From: an uncultured Clostridiaceae bacterium
GTDB taxonomy: Bacteria; Bacillota; Clostridia; Lachnospirales; Lachnospiraceae
NCBI GenBank assembly: GCA_958441075.1
Contig: CAUCBQ010000076.1
Location: 1-10,117 of the forward strand
Direction of reading: 5' to 3'
Length of the DNA: 10,117 nucleotides
Positions 5,843 to 10,117 of this stretch are shown piece by piece (position 1 is the stretch's first letter; every line of letters starts with the position of its first letter). The notes beneath the pieces were generated by a model that did no database searches, was not told the DNA's origin, and saw only the letters and a list, made by a program, of their open reading frames with translations. Position numbers and translations under genes: made by a program.

Positions 5843-7153
5843 ATGGACTGGCATGAGAAATATCGTGACAAACTGACAACAGCTGCTGAAGCTGTAAGCC
5901 ATATTAAATCGGGTGAAAAAATTATTTTTGCGGACTGGATCGGAGAGCCTCCGGCACTGGTAGATGCGCTGGTTGCCCGCTATGAAGAGCTTGAAAATGT
6001 GGAGATTATCCATGGAATGAGCCCGGGTCCCAATGCATATGTAGATGCGAAGTATGAGGGGCATTTTCATCATACTTCCCTGTTTATAGGACCAAAGTCA
6101 AGAGCAGCTTACCATGAGGGCCGTGTAGATTACCTTGGAGGAACTAATTTCCATAACTGGCCGGATATGTTTGCTAAAAACCCGGATTTGAATCCCCATT
6201 GGGCATTTATTCAGGTGACACCTCCAAACGAGGACGGAATGTGCAGCTTCGGAAATACCTGCTGCTTTACAGAGCCGGCAGCAAGAACTGCAGATCGGAT
6301 TATTGCCCAGGTAAACCCGGATATGCCTTTCTCCTATGGTCGTTTATTTGATTTATCAAAGGCAGACTACATTGTGGAGGAGTCCTCTCCTCTGTATACC
6401 ATCGGCCGTGCAGAGCCTACTGAGAAAATCCAGAAAATCGCTGATTACTGTGCAAGTCTTGTAGAGGATGGAGCTACCATTCAGCTGGGAATCGGAGCGC
6501 TTCCGGATGCCATTGCCCGAAACCTGATGGATAAAAAAGATCTGGGCGTTCACTCTGAGACCTTTACAGAAGCCATGATGGAGCTGATTCAGGCGGGCGT
6601 TATTACAAATAAGAAGAAGACAATCAATCCGGGCGTCTGCGTTGTAGCACAGGTAGCGGGAAGTCTTGAATTTAATAAATTTATTGACCATAACCCAATG
6701 GTAGAGCTGCAGCCTGTAGATTATGTAAATGATCCATATGTCATCGGTCAGAACTATAAGCAGACTTCCATCAATGCCTGTCTTGAGGTAGATCTTCAGG
6801 GACAGGTAAACTCTGAAACAGTAAATGGACGTCAGTACAGCGGTATCGGCGGACAGCTCGACCATGTTCGCGGCGCTCAGATCAGTGAAGGCGGTAAGTC
6901 TATTATTGCATTAAACTCCACTGCAAAGAATGATACGATTTCCAAGATTGTTCCTTACTTTGCACCGGGTAATGTGACAACGGTTCCCAGATATGATGTG
7001 GATTACATTGTTACAGAATACGGAATTGCAGCTCTGCGCTATAAGACAGTACGTCAGAGAGCAGAGGCACTGATTGCCATTGCACATCCGAAATTCAGAG
7101 ATGAGCTCCTTGCAAAAGCAAAAGAAATGGGTCTCATCCCGCTGAAAGGCTAA
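5843..7153 (+). CDS. Acetyl-CoA hydrolase/transferase family CoA-transferase
   Basis: A 436-residue cytoplasmic enzyme of the family that includes 4-hydroxybutyrate CoA-transferase (Cat2/AbfT) and butyryl-CoA:acetate CoA-transferase. It would move CoA between acetyl- or another acyl-CoA and a carboxylate through a glutamyl-CoA intermediate. The nucleotide-binding glycine motif is IQLGIGALPDAI (213-224). The likely catalytic Glu239 is in GVHSETFTE (235-243), the position of the active-site Glu in this family. YSGIGGQLDHVRGA (332-345) is the conserved oxyanion and CoA-binding segment, and YIVTEYGIAALR (388-399) is the family's C-terminal signature. The length is normal, so the gene appears intact. 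AGGAG (5826-5830) lies 12 bases before the ATG, a little far. It is 36 bp after the SDR gene and 12 bp before the MFS gene, in one operon. The acyl acceptor is not identifiable from sequence. Confidence 0.92.
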   Translation: MDWHEKYRDKLTTAAEAVSHIKSGEKIIFADWIGEPPALVDALVARYEELENVEIIHGMSPGPNAYVDAKYEGHFHHTSLFIGPKSRAAYHEGRVDYLGGTNFHNWPDMFAKNPDLNPHWAFIQVTPPNEDGMCSFGNTCCFTEPAARTADRIIAQVNPDMPFSYGRLFDLSKADYIVEESSPLYTIGRAEPTEKIQKIADYCASLVEDGATIQLGIGALPDAIARNLMDKKDLGVHSETFTEAMMELIQAGVITNKKKTINPGVCVVAQVAGSLEFNKFIDHNPMVELQPVDYVNDPYVIGQNYKQTSINACLEVDLQGQVNSETVNGRQYSGIGGQLDHVRGAQISEGGKSIIALNSTAKNDTISKIVPYFAPGNVTTVPRYDVDYIVTEYGIAALRYKTVRQRAEALIAIAHPKFRDELLAKAKEMGLIPLKG

Positions 7154-7165
7154 GCCGGGTGTGAC

Positions 7166-8374
7166 ATGGAAGGAAAAAAGATAAAAAACCGCTGGGCCGT
7201 GCTTTTCTGTATCTGCTGTAATACTTTTTGCTTTGGCGGAGTATATGCCTGGAGTGCTTTTTCCGGTGAACTGGCAGATTTTATGGGCTGGGATTACGGA
7301 AAAGTCACTTTAGCTTATTCAGTTATGCTTATGACCATTGCGATTATGGGTCTGGTAGGAGGTATGCTTCTGCAGCGCTTTGGAGCCAGAAGGCTGATGA
7401 TTGCAGCCGGTATTATGTGGGGAATTGGATGGTTTCTTACAGGCCGGGCTTCCAGTCTCGTTATGCTGTATGGCTGCTTTGGAATTATGGCTGGCTGCGC
7501 TTCGGGATTCGGATATAATCCGGGAGTTGTAACGGCTGTAAGCTGGTTCCCGGACAAAAAGGGATTTGCCTCCGGTATGGCGGTGGGAATTTGCGGAATG
7601 GCTTCTCTGATCGTGGCGCCTCTGGCAAACTTTCTGCTGACAAAATTTGATGTAATGACAGCGTTTCAGATCATCGGAGGATGCTTCCTTTTGATCTCTC
7701 TGTCAACCTCCTGGTATATTGACGGACCGCCGGAGGGCTGGATGCCAAAAGGCTATAAGCCGGCAGCAAAGGCAGCGGCAGGAGAAGGAAAAAACTGGAG
7801 AGAGGTTTTAAAGGACCCAAGATGCTATTTGTTATGGGCAACGCTTTTATGTGCTTCCGTGGCGGGACTTATGCTTACGGGCCATGCTTCCAAGATTGGA
7901 CAGGAGGTGGCAGGTATTACAGCCGCCCAGGCAGCGCTTTTAGTAGGCATTATGGCAGTGGCAAATTTTGCAGGACGTCTGGTTCTGGGGACACTTTCTG
8001 ATATGGTAGGGCGCCATCAGGTGGTAATCGGGGTAATGCTTTTATGTGCGCTTGATATGGTGTTTTTATCAAGGGTATCCTCCTTCGGGGGCTTTGTAAC
8101 GGCAATTGTATTAACCGGCGTCTGCTTTGGCGGAACCCTTGCAACATTTTCTGCCCTGAGCTCTGATACCTTCGGAGCAAAATACAACGGGATTAACTAC
8201 AGTATCATTTTCACGGGCTATGGCATTGCTTCAATTGTAGGACCTAATGTGGCAACCTCAATTAAGGCAGGCACGGGAAGCTACTCCGGCGCATTTATTT
8301 TTGCCGCTGTGTGCAGCCTGATTGCCGCAGCTTTATGCTTTGCATCAAAGTGCCTGAATAAGAAAATGAACTGA
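7166..8374 (+). CDS. MFS transporter, oxalate/formate antiporter (OFA)-like
   Basis: A 402-residue integral membrane protein with about twelve hydrophobic helices in two halves, joined by a cytoplasmic loop at about 185-215. The MFS signature loop between helices 2 and 3 appears as GGMLLQRFGARR (65-76), and its repeat between helices 8 and 9 as GTLSDMVGRH (275-284). The N-terminal GGVYAWSAF (24-32) and the GFGYNPGVVTAVSWFPDKKG stretch (114-133) resemble the oxalate:formate antiporter and monocarboxylate group of the MFS, which moves small mono- or dicarboxylates. The ATG at 7166 has only a weak Shine-Dalgarno (GGGTG), and translation may depend on the CoA-transferase gene ending 12 bp upstream. 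In this operon it would bring in a carboxylate or exchange the substrate for a fermentation product. The exact substrate is unknown. Confidence 0.88.
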   Translation: MEGKKIKNRWAVLFCICCNTFCFGGVYAWSAFSGELADFMGWDYGKVTLAYSVMLMTIAIMGLVGGMLLQRFGARRLMIAAGIMWGIGWFLTGRASSLVMLYGCFGIMAGCASGFGYNPGVVTAVSWFPDKKGFASGMAVGICGMASLIVAPLANFLLTKFDVMTAFQIIGGCFLLISLSTSWYIDGPPEGWMPKGYKPAAKAAAGEGKNWREVLKDPRCYLLWATLLCASVAGLMLTGHASKIGQEVAGITAAQAALLVGIMAVANFAGRLVLGTLSDMVGRHQVVIGVMLLCALDMVFLSRVSSFGGFVTAIVLTGVCFGGTLATFSALSSDTFGAKYNGINYSIIFTGYGIASIVGPNVATSIKAGTGSYSGAFIFAAVCSLIAAALCFASKCLNKKMN

Positions 8375-8396
8375 CTTAAAAAGGAGATAATTAGGT

Positions 8397-9686
8397 ATGT
8401 TAAGTGTATTGGCAATTGTAATTCCTTTACTGCTTCTTGTACTTTTAATCTGGAAGCGGGTAAATATTGCGGTTTCTGCAATTCTTTGTACCGGTCTTAT
8501 GGCATTGATGTCAGGGCTGAATGTATACGACTGTCTGACAAATGATTATATGGAAGCATTTGTTGGATATATTAAGAGCTACTGGCCGCTGATCTTCCTT
8601 GGCGCAAGCTTTGGTAAGGCAATGCAGCTTGGCGGCGGCGCAGAGGATCTGGCAAATCTGCTTACCTCTAAACTGGGTACCAAATATACCATTGCAGTGC
8701 TCTGTGTTACCACACTGGTTCTGGCATACGGCGGCGTATCCTGCTATGTAATCGTATTTGTTATGTATCCGATTGCACTGAATATGTTTAAGAAGGCAGA
8801 CCTTCCGAGACACCTGATTCCGGCTATCGTAGCAGCCGGTGCATTTACGGCAGTAAATATCGGCCCGGGTTCTCCTTCTGTTGTAAACAATATCCCTGTT
8901 AAATATCTGGGTACATCTGCAACCGTTCTTCCTCTGTATTCTGCAATTATTGCAGCATCCTTCTTCCTTTTTGCAATGCTTTACTGCATGTGGCAGGAAA
9001 AGGTTGCAAGAAAGAAAGGCGAGCATTTCAGCGTTGATGCGCAGACCGAAAAAATGATGGAAGAATATGCAAAGAAAGAGCATGGAAACGGCTATATTGC
9101 ATTTATTCCCCTGGCACTGGTTGTTATTCCCTTATTCTTCGGCGTTGACGTACTGTACACTCTGTTAATGGGATGGATTGCCATTGCAATTCTGTATTGG
9201 AACAAGATTGACAATAAGGTTGAAATTTTAAACTGTGGTGTTTCTGACGCCATGGGTGCAATTGTAGCAACTTCCGCAGTTGTTGGTTTCGGCGGTGTTG
9301 CAAAACTGACTGCCGGATATACAACAATGGTAGAGGTTGCAACCAGCATGGGAGGTTCTCCTCTGATGTCCTTCTCCCTTGGTACTGCTCTTTTATCCGG
9401 CGCCTGCGGTTCTGGTTCCGGCGGCCTTACGCTGGCTCTGGAAACACTGGCTCCAAGATATCTGGAGATGGGCATAAATCCGGGCGTTCTTCACAAGATT
9501 GCATCCTGTGCATGTATTACTCTGGATTCTCTGCCACATAACGGTGTTATGGTTACTGTGCTGGCATGCTGCGGCCTGACCCATAAGGAAGGTTATAAGC
9601 ATCTGTTTGCAATTACTGTTGTTGGTTCCATTATTATATTGATTGAAGCAATCATACTGGCAAGTATTATGTATCCGATCGGGTAG
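8397..9686 (+). CDS. GntP-family permease
   Basis: A 429-residue membrane protein, close to the usual length of the GntP gluconate and related hydroxycarboxylate:H+ symporters. It is hydrophobic throughout, with a charged cytoplasmic loop at about 200-232. Family-like elements are LGASFGKAMQLGGGAEDLA (68-86), LAYGGVSCYVIVFVMYPIAL (109-128) with the following DLPRHLIPA segment, NIGPGSPSVVNNIP (154-167), a glycine/serine-rich turn GACGSGSGG (335-343), and the C-terminal SLPHNGVM (378-385). Members transport gluconate, other sugar acids or beta-hydroxybutyrate. With an SDR and a CoA-transferase beside it, a hydroxy acid is a reasonable but unproven substrate. AAGGAGAT (8381-8388) lies eight bases before the ATG and fixes the start. 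It sits 22 bp after the MFS gene and 18 bp before the acyl-CoA synthetase gene. Confidence 0.85.
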   Translation: MLSVLAIVIPLLLLVLLIWKRVNIAVSAILCTGLMALMSGLNVYDCLTNDYMEAFVGYIKSYWPLIFLGASFGKAMQLGGGAEDLANLLTSKLGTKYTIAVLCVTTLVLAYGGVSCYVIVFVMYPIALNMFKKADLPRHLIPAIVAAGAFTAVNIGPGSPSVVNNIPVKYLGTSATVLPLYSAIIAASFFLFAMLYCMWQEKVARKKGEHFSVDAQTEKMMEEYAKKEHGNGYIAFIPLALVVIPLFFGVDVLYTLLMGWIAIAILYWNKIDNKVEILNCGVSDAMGAIVATSAVVGFGGVAKLTAGYTTMVEVATSMGGSPLMSFSLGTALLSGACGSGSGGLTLALETLAPRYLEMGINPGVLHKIASCACITLDSLPHNGVMVTVLACCGLTHKEGYKHLFAITVVGSIIILIEAIILASIMYPIG

Positions 9687-9704
9687 CGGGACAGGTGATA
9701 GGCG

Positions 9705-10117
9705 ATGAAAGGAACAATTGAGGACAGGCAGAAGGAGCTGGGGCGGCTTTATCCGGTATGGGAGAAGAAGACTATATGGGGATTTTTTCAGGCTGCAGCC
9801 CGGCGCTTCCCTGAAAAGGATTTTATTGCAGTTCAGGGAAAAGAGCCTGTCAGTTATGCAGAGGCTGAAAAAGAAATTCAGGCAGTGGCAAAGGGATTTC
9901 TGGCAGCCGGTGTAAAACCTGGATGTCATGTGGCGATGCAGATTGAAAACTGTCAGGAGCAGGTTTTGGTGGCGCTGGCTTTAAATGCCATTCGGGCTGT
10001 AAAGGTTCCGGTAAATATATCTCTGTCAGCCAGGGAGCTGGGCTTCGTTCTGAGTCAGTCTGAATCGGAATTCCTTGTTACAGGCTGCAGGATTAAGCTG
10101 AATCAGGGAGAAACCGG
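9705..10117 (+). CDS. AMP-forming acyl-CoA synthetase (ANL superfamily), N-terminal part
   Basis: The reading frame is open from an ATG at 9705 to the window edge and gives 137 residues with no stop. The N-terminus matches adenylate-forming acyl-CoA synthetases: TIWGFFQAAARRFPEKDFIAV, followed by the YAEAEKEIQAVAKGFLAAGV helix (51-70), KPGCHVAMQIENC (71-83), a VLVALALNAIRAVKVPVN stretch (87-104, the 'GA..vPlN' element) and ISLSARELGFVLSQSE. The P-loop and active-site motifs lie beyond the window. AGGTGAT (9693-9699) lies five bases before the ATG, and the gene begins 18 bp after the GntP permease gene, so it belongs to the same operon. It would activate a carboxylate with ATP and CoA, a second route to a thioester beside the CoA-transferase. 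It is 3'-truncated only by the window. Confidence 0.9.
   Translation, partial: MKGTIEDRQKELGRLYPVWEKKTIWGFFQAAARRFPEKDFIAVQGKEPVSYAEAEKEIQAVAKGFLAAGVKPGCHVAMQIENCQEQVLVALALNAIRAVKVPVNISLSARELGFVLSQSESEFLVTGCRIKLNQGET

Noticed and set aside
8511..9083. Long minus-strand open frame (190 codons) inside the GntP gene
   Set aside because: It is antisense to a clear membrane-transporter gene, is rich in Cys, Arg and His, resembles no family and has no supporting context. The same applies to the 178-codon frame at 9393-9929 and the 169-codon frame at 6356-6865.
9718..9915. 65-codon plus-strand frame with an Arg-rich product
   Set aside because: It lies in another frame of the acyl-CoA synthetase gene, which starts at 9705 and gives a recognisable family sequence.

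Overview
The window looks like chromosomal DNA from an anaerobic Clostridia-type Firmicute, most likely of the Lachnospiraceae. The reasons are the strong AGGAGG-type ribosome binding sites, moderate GC content, A/T-rich intergenic DNA with TTGAxA-N17-TATxxT promoters, and the resemblance of the proteins to clostridial families. No RNA gene, insertion sequence, CRISPR array or phage gene is visible.

Left part (1-2305). The 3' end of an AEC-family permease (1-300, +) converges on a GNAT acetyltransferase (314-844, -). A two-gene unit follows (1033-1974 and 1979-2305, +). It encodes a soluble protein with an apparent degenerate receiver-like C-terminus and a small membrane-anchored coiled-coil protein. 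Both are of unknown function.

Middle (2318-5050). Two sigma-54 enhancer-binding proteins (EBPs) lie in tandem on the minus strand and overlap by 11 bp. The first (3324-4718) has PAS, AAA+ and Fis-type HTH domains and starts with GTG. The second (2318-3334) has no sensor domain and a variant NAFTGA loop. They are transcribed away from a 332-bp intergenic region. That region holds a good sigma-70-type promoter for the regulators, dyad symmetries, and on the other strand a near-perfect -24/-12 sigma-54 promoter (TGGCACG-N4-TTGCT).

Right part (5051-10117). The sigma-54 promoter faces a tightly packed operon: SDR dehydrogenase, acetyl-CoA hydrolase/CoA-transferase family enzyme, OFA-like MFS transporter, GntP-family permease, and the N-terminal part of an AMP-forming acyl-CoA synthetase that runs off the window. 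Read together, this is an inducible module for taking up a small carboxylate (perhaps a hydroxy acid), activating it as a CoA thioester by transfer or ligation, oxidising or reducing it with the SDR, and exchanging a product. The PAS EBP, alone or with its sensor-less partner, would sense the inducer. The substrate cannot be read from the sequence.
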